From Pseudomonadota bacterium (GTDB lineage: Bacteria; Pseudomonadota; Gammaproteobacteria; Burkholderiales; Burkholderiaceae_B): a DNA stretch of 6,558 nucleotides. The notes below the pieces were generated by a model. The model did not search any database. It saw only the letters and a program-made list of their open reading frames with translations, and had not been told where the DNA came from. The first letter of the stretch is position 1. Every line of letters begins with the position of its first letter. This document shows, piece by piece, positions 1-6,556 of this stretch. A program made the position numbers and the translations under genes. Location of the stretch: assembly GCA_023427085.1 (NCBI GenBank), contig JAEZBO010000146.1:1-6558 (forward strand), in the 5' to 3' direction.

Positions 1-40
1 CCCCCCCCACCCCACCCCCCCCGCCGGCCCCCCCCCCCGC
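1..40. repeat. Low-complexity C-rich tract at the window edge, probable sequence artefact
   Basis: Thirty-four of the first 40 bases are C, in runs at 1-8, 10-13, 15-22 and 28-38, broken by single A or G bases. The flavoenzyme gene on the minus strand reads through it as almost pure glycine, which does not fit that family at this point. The tract sits at the end of the sequence and worsens toward base 1. In the minus-strand direction it is a G-run, as produced when two-colour sequencing reads lose signal. A genuine phase-variable homopolymer is the alternative, but the scattered interruptions argue against one clean slippage tract. Bases 41-64 are also unusually G/C-only and should be treated with caution. 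Confidence 0.7.
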
Positions 41-676
41 GCTTGCCCCGCCGCCGCCCGGCCGCCGCGGCGCGGTCTGCATGCCGGCCAGATTGACGGC
101 GGCGGCGTGCGGCGGCATGACGAAGCCGGCCCGCTGCTCGGCGCGGCGCAGGCCGCTGACCGGCGCGTCGACGGTCACCACCACGGCCCGATAGCCGGCC
201 TGCTCGGCCCGCCGCAACAACCGTGTGGTGTGCGCCCGATCGGGCTGCAGATACAGCTGGAACCACAGCGGCGCGTGGGCCTCGCGGCGGATCGCCTCGA
301 GCTCGACGCTGGCCTGCGTGCTGACCACCATGCCGACCCCCACCGCGCCCGCGCCCAGCACGGTGCCCAGTTCGCCGTCGGCATGCGCCAGTTTCTGGTG
401 CGCCACCGGCGCCACGAACAGCGGCGCGGCATAACTGTCGCCCAGCAGGTCGAGACGGGTATGGCCGCCGCGCAGATCGCGCAGCACGCGGTTGCGCAGC
501 CGCAGGCGGTCATAGGCGGCGAGGTTGTCGCGCGCGGTCAGGCCGTCGGCGGCGGCACCGTTCAGGTAAGCCCAGGCGCCCGGGTCGACGCGCGCCTGCG
601 CGAAGGCTTCGTAGTCACAGACCGCCGCGATCTCGGCGGGAATCTCGGTCAGCACAGCGGCGGGCGGCGTGGGCAT
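2..676 (-). CDS. FMN-dependent alpha-hydroxy-acid dehydrogenase/oxidase (lactate dehydrogenase family), N-terminal part, cut at left edge
   Basis: About 225 codons are visible of a family usually 350-400 residues long. These enzymes oxidise a 2-hydroxy acid such as L-lactate, glycolate or mandelate to the 2-oxo acid, using FMN in a TIM barrel. Family features in order are YLNGAAADG near residues 37-45, the FMN-contacting stretch APLFVAPVAHQKLAHADGE near 84-102, ST at 119-120, WFQLY at 138-142, and VVVTVDAPVSGLRRAEQRAGF near 165-185. The catalytic His and the C-terminal Lys/Arg residues lie beyond the edge, so activity and substrate cannot be judged. The last roughly 20 residues are glycine-rich and probably come from corrupted sequence. 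The start at 676 is preferred because AGGA lies 5 nt upstream; an in-frame ATG at 691 has no such site. The gene is divergent from the siderophore receptor and shares its control region. Assignment to the family is secure, to lactate only plausible. Confidence 0.85.
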   Translation of the reverse strand, partial: MPTPPAAVLTEIPAEIAAVCDYEAFAQARVDPGAWAYLNGAAADGLTARDNLAAYDRLRLRNRVLRDLRGGHTRLDLLGDSYAAPLFVAPVAHQKLAHADGELGTVLGAGAVGVGMVVSTQASVELEAIRREAHAPLWFQLYLQPDRAHTTRLLRRAEQAGYRAVVVTVDAPVSGLRRAEQRAGFVMPPHAAAVNLAGMQTAPRRPGGGGASAGGGAGGGGGVGG

Positions 677-797
677 GGCGATCCTGGGCATGCAAAGGCG
701 CGCCGCGCGGGGATGTGGGCGGGGCGCAACAAATCTGAATGAAAGCTGAAAAAAGAAGTGTAAAGGATAAAACTTGAAGTAACTTTAAAAAGCTTAA

Positions 798-812
798 TGA
801 CAACGATTATCA
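798..812 (+). promoter_or_regulatory. Fur box (iron-responsive operator)
   Basis: The sequence TGACAACGATTATCA matches the 7-1-7 Fur core TGATAATNATTATCA at 12 of 14 defined positions; the right half is perfect. Extended to the classical 19-bp consensus (793-811) it matches 14 of 19. Fur with ferrous iron would bind here and block transcription, so the receptor downstream should be induced under iron starvation. The site lies about 110 nt before the receptor ATG, which implies a leader of up to roughly 100 nt. Whether it also touches the divergent flavoenzyme gene cannot be told from sequence alone. Confidence 0.88.
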
Positions 813-819
813 GTTCTTT

Positions 820-841
820 TTGCATCCGTTGCATTTTGCAT
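820..841 (+). repeat. Three TTGCAT hexamers in the receptor leader
   Basis: TTGCAT occurs at 820-825, 829-834 and 836-841. The first and third copies are part of a longer direct repeat TTTTGCATC at 818-826 and 834-842, 16 nt start to start. The cluster begins 8 nt after the Fur box core and lies on the transcript side of it. It could be an operator for a second regulator or part of the leader RNA. It could also be chance in an A/T-rich stretch. No known binding site is recognised. Confidence 0.4.
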
Positions 842-921
842 CGACTCATGCAGTGCTCCCGAATGCCGGCCTGTCGCGGGCCGAGCACGTCGATCAACCA
901 AAAAAATCAAAGGACCCATTC

Positions 922-3258
922 ATGCACGCCCGTAATTCGCGCCGGCCTCTGGCCACGCCTCGCTTTGCCCTCAAGCCGATCTGCGCCACGCTGGCCAGCT
1001 TGAGCTGGACCGGCCTGGCCGCGTTGACGCTGGCCTCGCCCGCCGCCGCGCAAGGCAGCGGCACGGCTGCCCAGCTCAGCCCGGTGACCGTCCACGGCAG
1101 CGCGCCGGGGCAGATCGTCGCGCCGCAGCAGCGCACCTCCGACAAGGCCACCGCGCCGCTGCTGGACACGCCGCAGACCATCGTCGTGATCCCCGAGACC
1201 GTTTACCAGCAGCAAGGCGCCCGCAACCTGGCCGACGTGCTGCGCAATACGCCGGGCATCACTTACAACGGCGGCGAGAACGGCTTCGCGACCGGCGCCA
1301 GCAACCTGAGCCTGCGCGGCTTCGAATCGGGCGGCAGCATCTACATCGACAACGTGCGCGATTCGGGCAACTACAACCGCGACATCTACAACCTCGAGAC
1401 CGTCGAGGTCATCAAGGGCCCGGCCGGCGACAACGGCCGCGGCAGCGCTGGCGGCTACGTCAACCTGGTCACCAAGACGCCGCACCAGGGCGACGCATTC
1501 GGCGGCTCGGTCAGCTACGGCTGGGACCGCTACGATTCGCAGGCCCGCAAGCGCGCCACCGCCGACCTGAACAAGGCGCTCAGCGAAGGCGTGGCGATCC
1601 GCCTGAACCTGCTGGCCGAAGACAGCGGCATCGCCGGACGCAAAGAGGCCGAGCTCAAGAGCACCGGCATCGCACCGTCGATCAGCTTCGGGCTGGGCAC
1701 GCCGACCCGTACCACGCTGGCCTACAGCTACCTCAAGACCGACGACCGGCCGGACTTCGGCGTGCCCAGCGCGCTGGTGCCCGGCTTTCGTCCCAGCGGC
1801 AACACGCTGCGCCACAACGAACTGCCGCGCGGCGTCGACCGCGACAACTTCTACGGCCATGCCAGCGACTTCGACAAGGTCGAGCAGAACACCTTCACCG
1901 GCCGCATCGAACACGATTTCTCGAGCCGCCTGAGCCTGTCGAACCAGACCCGCCATTCGACCACCGACCGCCTGGCGCGTTATACGGTCGTCAACAACAT
2001 CAACCGCGCCACGCCGACCGTGGTCGAGACCCGCGCCGACGTGTTCGAGCGCAAGAACACCAGCTTCTCGAACCAGACCAACCTGACCGCCAAGTTCGAT
2101 ACCGGCGGCCTCAAGCACACCGTCACCACCGGCGTCGAGTTCATGGAAGAGCGCTCGAGCTCGGGCCGCAACGTGGTGGGCGCCGGCAACCCCGGCACGA
2201 CCGACCTGTTCAATCCCGATCCGCAGCGCCCGATCACCGGCGTGCAGGACATCACCGCGCTGACGCGTGACCGCGTCAAGATCGAGACCATCGCCGCCTA
2301 CGTCTACGACACGGTCGAGTTCAATCCGCAGTGGCAGGCCACCGGCGGCGTGCGGCTCGAGCGCTACAAGGCCCGCATCGACAGCGACGACACCGCGCAC
2401 GCCGATGGCTACCAGGCCTCGGACACCACGCTCAACGGCAGCCTGGGCCTGGTCTACAAGCCGCTGCCAAACGCCAGCATCTACGGCGCGGTCGGCCTGT
2501 CGACGCTGCCGCCGGGCTCGTTCCTGTCGACGCCCGACATCTCGCGCCCCGGCAACAACGCCTTCCCGACGCTGGGCGGCCAGAACAACCCGGACGCCAA
2601 GGCGCAGCGCGCCATCAGCTACGAGCTGGGCACCAAGTGGAACTTCTTCGACAACCGCCTTTCGACCTCGGCGGCGCTGTTCCACATCGAACGCCGCAAC
2701 ATCGGCATGACCGCCAACAACACCTTCCTGGGCTATGGCAAACAACAGGCCCAGGGGCTGGAGCTGGGTCTGGCGGGCGCGGTCACGCCGGCCTGGTCGG
2801 TATTCGGTGGCTTCACGTACCAGAAGACAAAGCGCAAGCACGGCGCCGACATCGACGCCGGCCTGCGGGCGGCCAACGCGGCCGACTACGGCACCGCGCT
2901 GTCGACCAACGGCGACGAACTGGCGTTCTCGCCGCGCATGCAGGCCAATCTGTGGACGACTTATCGTTTCCCGATCGGCCTGACGCTGGGCGCCGGTGTG
3001 CAGTACCAGGGCAAGTCGTACGTGGGCCGCCCCGACAACGTCGACCGGGTGGTCAAGAACGGCAACAACGGCGACATGCCCAGCTTCGTGGTGTTCAACG
3101 CGATGGCGGCCTACGAGGTCAACAAGCACCTGACCGTGCGGCTGAACGTCGACAACCTGGCCGACAAGCTCTACGCCACCTCGGCGAACTGGTCGGCGCG
3201 CCGCGTCGACCTGGGTGCGCCGCGCACCTTCCTGCTGAGCGCCGATCTGCGTTATTGA
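922..3258 (+). CDS. TonB-dependent ferric-siderophore receptor, Fiu/PiuA-like catecholate type
   Basis: This 778-residue outer-membrane receptor should take up a ferric siderophore into the periplasm using TonB-ExbBD energy. A signal peptide spans about residues 1-43: basic N-terminus, hydrophobic core, and a cleavage region around SPAAAQ. A TonB-box-like LSPVTVHG follows at 52-59. The plug domain spans about 78-187, with LRGF at 131-134, IYIDNVRD at 140-147, and NLETVEVIKGPAG at 157-169 followed by NGRGSAGGYVNLVTKTP. This plug resembles Fiu/PiuA-type catecholate receptors. The 22-strand barrel fills the rest, ending in FLLSADLRY with a terminal aromatic residue as outer-membrane proteins usually have. 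No N-terminal signalling domain is visible, so it is not a FecA-type transducer. The ATG at 922 is chosen for AGGA 7 nt upstream and because the signal peptide begins there. The gene stands alone: no hydroxylase, transporter or sigma factor lies beside it. A Fur box upstream predicts iron repression. Bordetella has several such Bfr receptors; I cannot say which this is. Confidence 0.95.
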   Translation: MHARNSRRPLATPRFALKPICATLASLSWTGLAALTLASPAAAQGSGTAAQLSPVTVHGSAPGQIVAPQQRTSDKATAPLLDTPQTIVVIPETVYQQQGARNLADVLRNTPGITYNGGENGFATGASNLSLRGFESGGSIYIDNVRDSGNYNRDIYNLETVEVIKGPAGDNGRGSAGGYVNLVTKTPHQGDAFGGSVSYGWDRYDSQARKRATADLNKALSEGVAIRLNLLAEDSGIAGRKEAELKSTGIAPSISFGLGTPTRTTLAYSYLKTDDRPDFGVPSALVPGFRPSGNTLRHNELPRGVDRDNFYGHASDFDKVEQNTFTGRIEHDFSSRLSLSNQTRHSTTDRLARYTVVNNINRATPTVVETRADVFERKNTSFSNQTNLTAKFDTGGLKHTVTTGVEFMEERSSSGRNVVGAGNPGTTDLFNPDPQRPITGVQDITALTRDRVKIETIAAYVYDTVEFNPQWQATGGVRLERYKARIDSDDTAHADGYQASDTTLNGSLGLVYKPLPNASIYGAVGLSTLPPGSFLSTPDISRPGNNAFPTLGGQNNPDAKAQRAISYELGTKWNFFDNRLSTSAALFHIERRNIGMTANNTFLGYGKQQAQGLELGLAGAVTPAWSVFGGFTYQKTKRKHGADIDAGLRAANAADYGTALSTNGDELAFSPRMQANLWTTYRFPIGLTLGAGVQYQGKSYVGRPDNVDRVVKNGNNGDMPSFVVFNAMAAYEVNKHLTVRLNVDNLADKLYATSANWSARRVDLGAPRTFLLSADLRY

Positions 3259-3265
3259 TCGTGCG

Positions 3266-3293
3266 GCGGGTCCGGGCGGTGGCCCGGGCCCGC
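3266..3293 (+). terminator. GC-rich stem-loop after the receptor gene, terminator-like but lacking a T-run
   Basis: Arms 3266-3277 and 3282-3293 pair over 12 bp with a single G-T wobble, around a 4-nt loop (GGTG). The hairpin starts 7 nt after the receptor stop codon. No T-tract follows, so it is not a classical intrinsic terminator. It may stabilise the mRNA 3' end or act with Rho. It separates receptor transcription from ilvA, which suggests the two are not one operon. Confidence 0.5.
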
Positions 3294-3429
3294 GGACCGG
3301 AACGCGCCAGGCCCTGTGGTAATCTGGCCCGCGCCTGTGCCGCTGCCCCGTTGCGGGCCGCAGCCTGCCGTGGCACGGGCCTCCCCCACAGCGCCCCGCG
3401 CGCCCTGTCCTGTCTTCATCCCTATCGCA

Positions 3430-4938
3430 ATGTCCACCGACTATCTCAAGCGCATCCTGACGTCGAAGGTCTATGACGTCGCCGTCGAATCCCCCCTCGA
3501 ATATGCCCCCCTGCTGTCCGAGCGAATTTCGAACACGGTGCTGCTCAAGCGCGAGGACGCGCAGGCGGTGTTCAGCTTCAAGCTGCGCGGCGCCTACAAC
3601 AAGATGGCCAATTTGCCGCGCGCGGCGCTGGCGCGCGGCGTGATCGCCGCGTCGGCCGGCAATCACGCGCAGGGCGTGGCGCTGGCCGCCAGCCGGCTGG
3701 GCTGCCGGGCCGTCATCGTGATGCCGGTCACCACGCCGCAGGTCAAGATCGACGCGGTGCGCGGCTGGGGCGGCGAGGTGGTGCTGGCCGGCGACAGCTT
3801 CTCGGACGCCTACGAGCACGCCCAGGGCATCGAGAAAAAAGAAAAACTGACCTTCGTGCACCCCTTCGACGATCCCGACGTGATCGCCGGCCAGGGCACG
3901 GTGGGCATGGAAATCCTGCGCCAGCATCCGGGCAGCATCGACGCCATCTTCGTGGCCATCGGCGGCGGCGGGCTGATCTCGGGCGTGGCCGCCTACATCA
4001 AGCAGCTGCGCCCCGAGATCAAGATCATCGGCGTGCAGACCGAGGACTCCGATGCGATGGTGCGCAGCGTGCGCGCCGGCCGGCGCGTGCAGCTGTCGGA
4101 CGTCGGGCTGTTCTCGGACGGCACCGCGGTCAAGCTGGTCGGCGCCGAGACCTTCCGGCTGACGCGCCAGTACGTCGACGACTTCGTGGTGGTCGACACC
4201 GACGCGATCTGCGCGGCGATCAAGGACGTGTTCCAGGAAACCCGCAGCGTGCTCGAACCGGCCGGCGCGCTGGCGCTGGCCGGCGCCAAGCAGTATTGCC
4301 TGGAGCACAAATGGAAGGGCAAGACCGTCGTGGCGATCGCCTGCGGCGCCAACATGAACTTCGACCGGCTGCGCTTCGTGGCCGAACGGGCCGATGTCGG
4401 CGAGGCGCGCGAAGCGGTGTTCGCGGTGACGCTGCCCGAACAGCGCGGCAGCTTCAGGCGTTTCTGCGAACTGGTCGGCCCGCGCAACGTCACCGAGTTC
4501 AACTACCGGATATCGGATGCCGACAAGGCGCACGTGTTCGTCGGCGTGCAGGTGACCTCGCCGGCCGAGCCGGCCAAGATGGCGGCGAATTTCCGCAAGC
4601 ACGGCTTCGACACGCTGGACCTGACCCACGATGAAATGGCCAAGACCCACTTGCGCCACATGGTCGGCGGGCGCTCGCCGCTGGCCCGCGACGAGCTGCT
4701 GTACCGTTTCGAGTTTCCCGAGCGGCCCGGCGCGCTGATGCGGTTTCTGAGCGCCATGCCCGAAGAATGGAACATCAGCCTGTTCCATTACCGCAACCAG
4801 GGCGCCGACTACGGCCGCATCCTGGTCGGCATACAGGTGCCGGCATCGGACAAGAAACGCTACAAGGCCTTCCTGGCCGACCTGGGCTATCCCTACTGGA
4901 ACGAGACCGACAATCCGGCCTACCGCCTGTTCCTGTAA
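3430..4938 (+). CDS. ilvA: Biosynthetic threonine deaminase (L-threonine ammonia-lyase)
   Basis: The 502-residue cytosolic PLP enzyme converts L-threonine to 2-oxobutanoate and ammonia, the first committed step of isoleucine synthesis. PLP-fold features are SFKLRGAYNKM with the PLP lysine at K51, SAGNHAQG at 75-82, the phosphate-binding loop GGGGL at 178-182, and ACGAN at 304-308. Two C-terminal ACT-like regulatory domains follow, at about 327-405 and 420-500. That marks the long, isoleucine-inhibited biosynthetic form rather than the short catabolic TdcB type. Length is close to E. coli IlvA (514). The start at 3430 gives the usual family N-terminus (MSTDYLKRILTSKVYD), yet no Shine-Dalgarno sequence precedes it. 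The frame stays open upstream, but that extension is proline/alanine-rich and unlike the family. No other ilv gene is adjacent. The gap of 171 nt to the receptor gene, with a hairpin in it, implies its own promoter, which I could not place with confidence. Confidence 0.96.
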   Translation: MSTDYLKRILTSKVYDVAVESPLEYAPLLSERISNTVLLKREDAQAVFSFKLRGAYNKMANLPRAALARGVIAASAGNHAQGVALAASRLGCRAVIVMPVTTPQVKIDAVRGWGGEVVLAGDSFSDAYEHAQGIEKKEKLTFVHPFDDPDVIAGQGTVGMEILRQHPGSIDAIFVAIGGGGLISGVAAYIKQLRPEIKIIGVQTEDSDAMVRSVRAGRRVQLSDVGLFSDGTAVKLVGAETFRLTRQYVDDFVVVDTDAICAAIKDVFQETRSVLEPAGALALAGAKQYCLEHKWKGKTVVAIACGANMNFDRLRFVAERADVGEAREAVFAVTLPEQRGSFRRFCELVGPRNVTEFNYRISDADKAHVFVGVQVTSPAEPAKMAANFRKHGFDTLDLTHDEMAKTHLRHMVGGRSPLARDELLYRFEFPERPGALMRFLSAMPEEWNISLFHYRNQGADYGRILVGIQVPASDKKRYKAFLADLGYPYWNETDNPAYRLFL

Positions 4939-4956
4939 GGCGCCGGCGGGCCGGCC
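4939..4956. terminator. Short GC hairpin between convergent ilvA and apt, possible bidirectional terminator
   Basis: Only 18 nt separate the two stop codons. Bases 4942-4946 (GCCGG) pair with 4951-4955 (CCGGC) around a 4-nt loop. There is no T-run on either strand, so efficiency as an intrinsic terminator is doubtful. It is the only structure available in the gap; transcripts may well overlap at their 3' ends. Confidence 0.3.
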
Positions 4957-5505
4957 TCAGTCGGCTTCGTTGAAGCTGCAGACCGAAAACAGCGGCGTGC
5001 CGGTCTGCGAGATCAGCCGCGAGCCGCCGACCTCGGGCAGGTCGATGATGGCCGCGGCCTCGACCACGTTGGCGCCCAGGCGTTGCAGCAGCTTGATGCC
5101 GGCCAGCATGGTGCCGCCGGTGGCGATCAGGTCGTCGACCAGCAGCACGCGCTGGCCCGGCTTGACCGCATCGGCATGGATCTCGGCGGTCGCGGTGCCG
5201 TATTCGAGCTCGTAGCTTTCGTTGACGGTGGCGCGCGGCAGCTTGCCCTGCTTGCGGATCGGCACGAAACCCAGCTTGAGTTCGTAGGCCAGCGCGCTGC
5301 CGAGGATGAAGCCACGCGCGTCGATGCTGACCACCAGGTCGAGCCGGCGGTCCATGTAGCGGTAGATGAACAGGTCGATCAGCATCCGGAACACGCGCGG
5401 ATCCTGCAGGATCGGCGTGATGTCGCGGAAGGTGACCCCGGGCTTGGGCCAGTCCCGCACGCTGGCGACAGCCTCGCGGATCTGCTGGGCAGGAGAAATG
5501 AGCAT
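4957..5505 (-). CDS. apt: Adenine phosphoribosyltransferase
   Basis: The 182-residue cytosolic enzyme makes AMP and pyrophosphate from adenine and PRPP, the adenine salvage step. Visible family features are WPKPGVTFRDITPIL at 19-33, SIDARGFILGSALA at 60-73 (purine site), RKQGKLP at 84-90 in the mobile catalytic loop, YELEYG at 98-103, and the PRPP-binding motif VLLVDDLIATGGT at 120-132. Length matches E. coli Apt (183). The ATG at 5505 is chosen because it fits the family N-terminus. A longer reading from a TTG at 5565 adds 20 unconserved residues and would run through the likely promoter. The Shine-Dalgarno site is weak. It converges on ilvA and lies downstream of the cydC-like gene on the same strand, with 103 nt between, enough for its own promoter. 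Confidence 0.97.
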   Translation of the reverse strand: MLISPAQQIREAVASVRDWPKPGVTFRDITPILQDPRVFRMLIDLFIYRYMDRRLDLVVSIDARGFILGSALAYELKLGFVPIRKQGKLPRATVNESYELEYGTATAEIHADAVKPGQRVLLVDDLIATGGTMLAGIKLLQRLGANVVEAAAIIDLPEVGGSRLISQTGTPLFSVCSFNEAD

Positions 5506-5538
5506 GGCGGGTCGTCCGGGGGAAGGCAGGCAGCCCGC

Positions 5539-5565
5539 ACTATAACCGCTACGCGGCCTCGGCAA
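5539..5565 (-). promoter_or_regulatory. Candidate sigma-70 promoter for apt
   Basis: On the minus strand TATAGT (5544-5539) matches the -10 consensus at five of six positions, in a short A/T-richer patch of GC-rich DNA. A possible -35, TTGCCG (5565-5560), lies 15 nt upstream, shorter than the ideal 17. Transcription would begin near 5532, giving a leader of roughly 27 nt before the apt ATG. Confidence 0.45.
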
Positions 5566-5608
5566 CGGCCGGATCGCCTTGCGTCTTGCTACCGCCTATG
5601 AGCCGATG

Positions 5609-6556
5609 TCACACGCGCCGCAGACGGCCCTGCTCGATGCGCCAGGTCTGGTCGACCACGCCGGCCGGCAGCCGCGCGTGGGTGGCGATGACCACCGTGC
5701 GGCCCCGCGCGGCCTGCGGCAGGTCGGCCCAGAAAGCCTGCTCGGCGGCGGCGTCCAGGCCTTCGGTCGGTTCGTCCAGCAGCAGGATCCGCGCCGGTCC
5801 CAGCAGCACGCGCGCCAGGCACAGGCGGCGGGCCTGGCCAGCCGACAGGCTGCGGCCGGTCTCGCCGGTCCAGGTATCCAGCCCTTGCGGCAGGCCACGC
5901 ACGAAACCGGCCAGTCCGACCGCGTCGAGCGCCTGCCACAGATCGTCGTCGGTGGCCTGCGGCGCGCCGATCAGCAGATTGGTGCGCAGCGTGCCCAGAA
6001 AGACCGGCGCATGCTGCGACAACAGCGCGATGCGCTGGTGCACGTCGGCCAGCCGCAGGTCGCGCAGGTCGCGGCCGCCCAGCGACACGCGGCCCTGCTG
6101 CGGATCGGCCAGCCTGAGCATCAGGTGCAGCAGCGTCGACTTGCCCGCGCCGCTGGCGCCGGTCAGCGCCAGGCGCTGGCCCGGCTCGATGCACAGGTCG
6201 ACACCGTCCAGCACCCGCCGGCCGCCGGGTACGTGGGCATAGCCGACCTGATCGAGCCGCAGCGAATACGAGTCCGGCAACGCGACCGGCCGCAGCGGAT
6301 CGGTGATGCTGGCACGCTGGTCGACCACCTCGGCGATGCGGGCGCCGGCCGATGCCGCCGCGCCCAGCTTGCCGGCGCCACGCATCAGGGGGCCGGCCAC
6401 TTCGAAATAGCCCAGCGTGGCGAACAGCAGGCCGGCCAGCAGCGGGCCGTCCAGCGTGCCGGCGCGCAAGGCGTCCAGGCCGAACACCAGCACCGCCAGC
6501 ACCGCCGCGCCGGCGACGAGCGCCAGGCCGGCCTGTCCGGCCGAGCCCAGCGCGGC
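5609..6556 (-). CDS. cydC: ABC exporter, CydC-like (thiol reductant exporter subunit), C-terminal half, cut at right edge
   Basis: About 315 C-terminal residues are visible of a protein normally about 550-570 long; the start lies beyond the right edge. CydDC is a heterodimeric inner-membrane ABC exporter needed for cytochrome bd assembly, reported to move cysteine and glutathione, with a haem-linked role also proposed. The visible part begins in the last transmembrane helices (hydrophobic from the edge to about 6400). The ATPase domain follows, with Walker A GASGAGKST (6160-6134), the Q-loop glutamine in LSQHAPVF (6016-6014), signature LSAGQ (5848-5834), Walker B ILLLDEP (5788-5768) and the H-loop His in IATH (5680-5678). 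All catalytic motifs look intact. The signature has Ala where the common form has Gly. The call rests on overall resemblance of the C-terminal half to CydC; another fused membrane/ATPase exporter is possible, and a cydD upstream would settle it. Confidence 0.75.
   Translation of the reverse strand, partial: AALGSAGQAGLALVAGAAVLAVLVFGLDALRAGTLDGPLLAGLLFATLGYFEVAGPLMRGAGKLGAAASAGARIAEVVDQRASITDPLRPVALPDSYSLRLDQVGYAHVPGGRRVLDGVDLCIEPGQRLALTGASGAGKSTLLHLMLRLADPQQGRVSLGGRDLRDLRLADVHQRIALLSQHAPVFLGTLRTNLLIGAPQATDDDLWQALDAVGLAGFVRGLPQGLDTWTGETGRSLSAGQARRLCLARVLLGPARILLLDEPTEGLDAAAEQAFWADLPQAARGRTVVIATHARLPAGVVDQTWRIEQGRLRRV

Larger units (their letters stand above)
677..921. promoter_or_regulatory. 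Divergent intergenic control region
   Basis: This 245-nt gap separates the divergent flavoenzyme and receptor genes. Bases from about 730 to 840 are clearly A/T-rich against a strongly GC-rich background, as expected for promoters. It holds a Fur box, three TTGCAT hexamers, and the receptor's ribosome binding site (AGGA at 911-914, 7 nt before the ATG). I could not fix a promoter with confidence. TTGAAG at 774-779 could be a -35 element for the plus strand, but no good -10 lies at the right spacing. TTTACA on the minus strand (764-759) is a possible -35 for the flavoenzyme gene, likewise without a convincing -10. Confidence 0.6.

Noticed and set aside
107..742. A 211-codon plus-strand open frame over the flavoenzyme gene
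   Set aside because: It is codon-aligned antisense to a clearly conserved enzyme and its product has no recognisable fold.
820..921. N-terminal extension of the receptor from a TTG at 820
   Set aside because: It would place 34 extra residues before the signal peptide, and the ATG at 922 has a good AGGA site.
3316..3429. N-terminal extension of IlvA from a GTG at 3316
   Set aside because: The added residues are Pro/Ala-rich and unlike any IlvA N-terminus; the family alignment starts at 3430.
2331..3476. A 381-codon plus-strand frame overlapping the receptor C-terminus and the ilvA start
   Set aside because: It is a shifted reading of the receptor gene, rich in Arg, Gly and Ala, with no domain; the receptor frame is intact throughout.
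907..4788. A 1293-codon open frame on the minus strand, antisense to both the receptor and ilvA
   Set aside because: Its codons line up exactly with those of the two sense genes, so it stays open simply because the sense genes avoid TTA, CTA and TCA codons, which are rare at this GC content. The product is repetitive, rich in Arg, Gly, Ala, His and Val, has no recognisable domain, and crosses two unrelated conserved genes.
5506..5565. A 20-residue N-terminal extension of Apt from a TTG codon
   Set aside because: It is unconserved, and the candidate promoter lies inside it.
5083..5601. A plus-strand frame of 172 codons over apt
   Set aside because: It is codon-aligned antisense to apt, which is conserved over its full length.
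5586..6242. A 218-codon plus-strand frame over the CydC-like ATPase domain
   Set aside because: The opposite strand encodes intact Walker A, signature and Walker B motifs; this product is an Arg/Ser/Pro-rich shadow.
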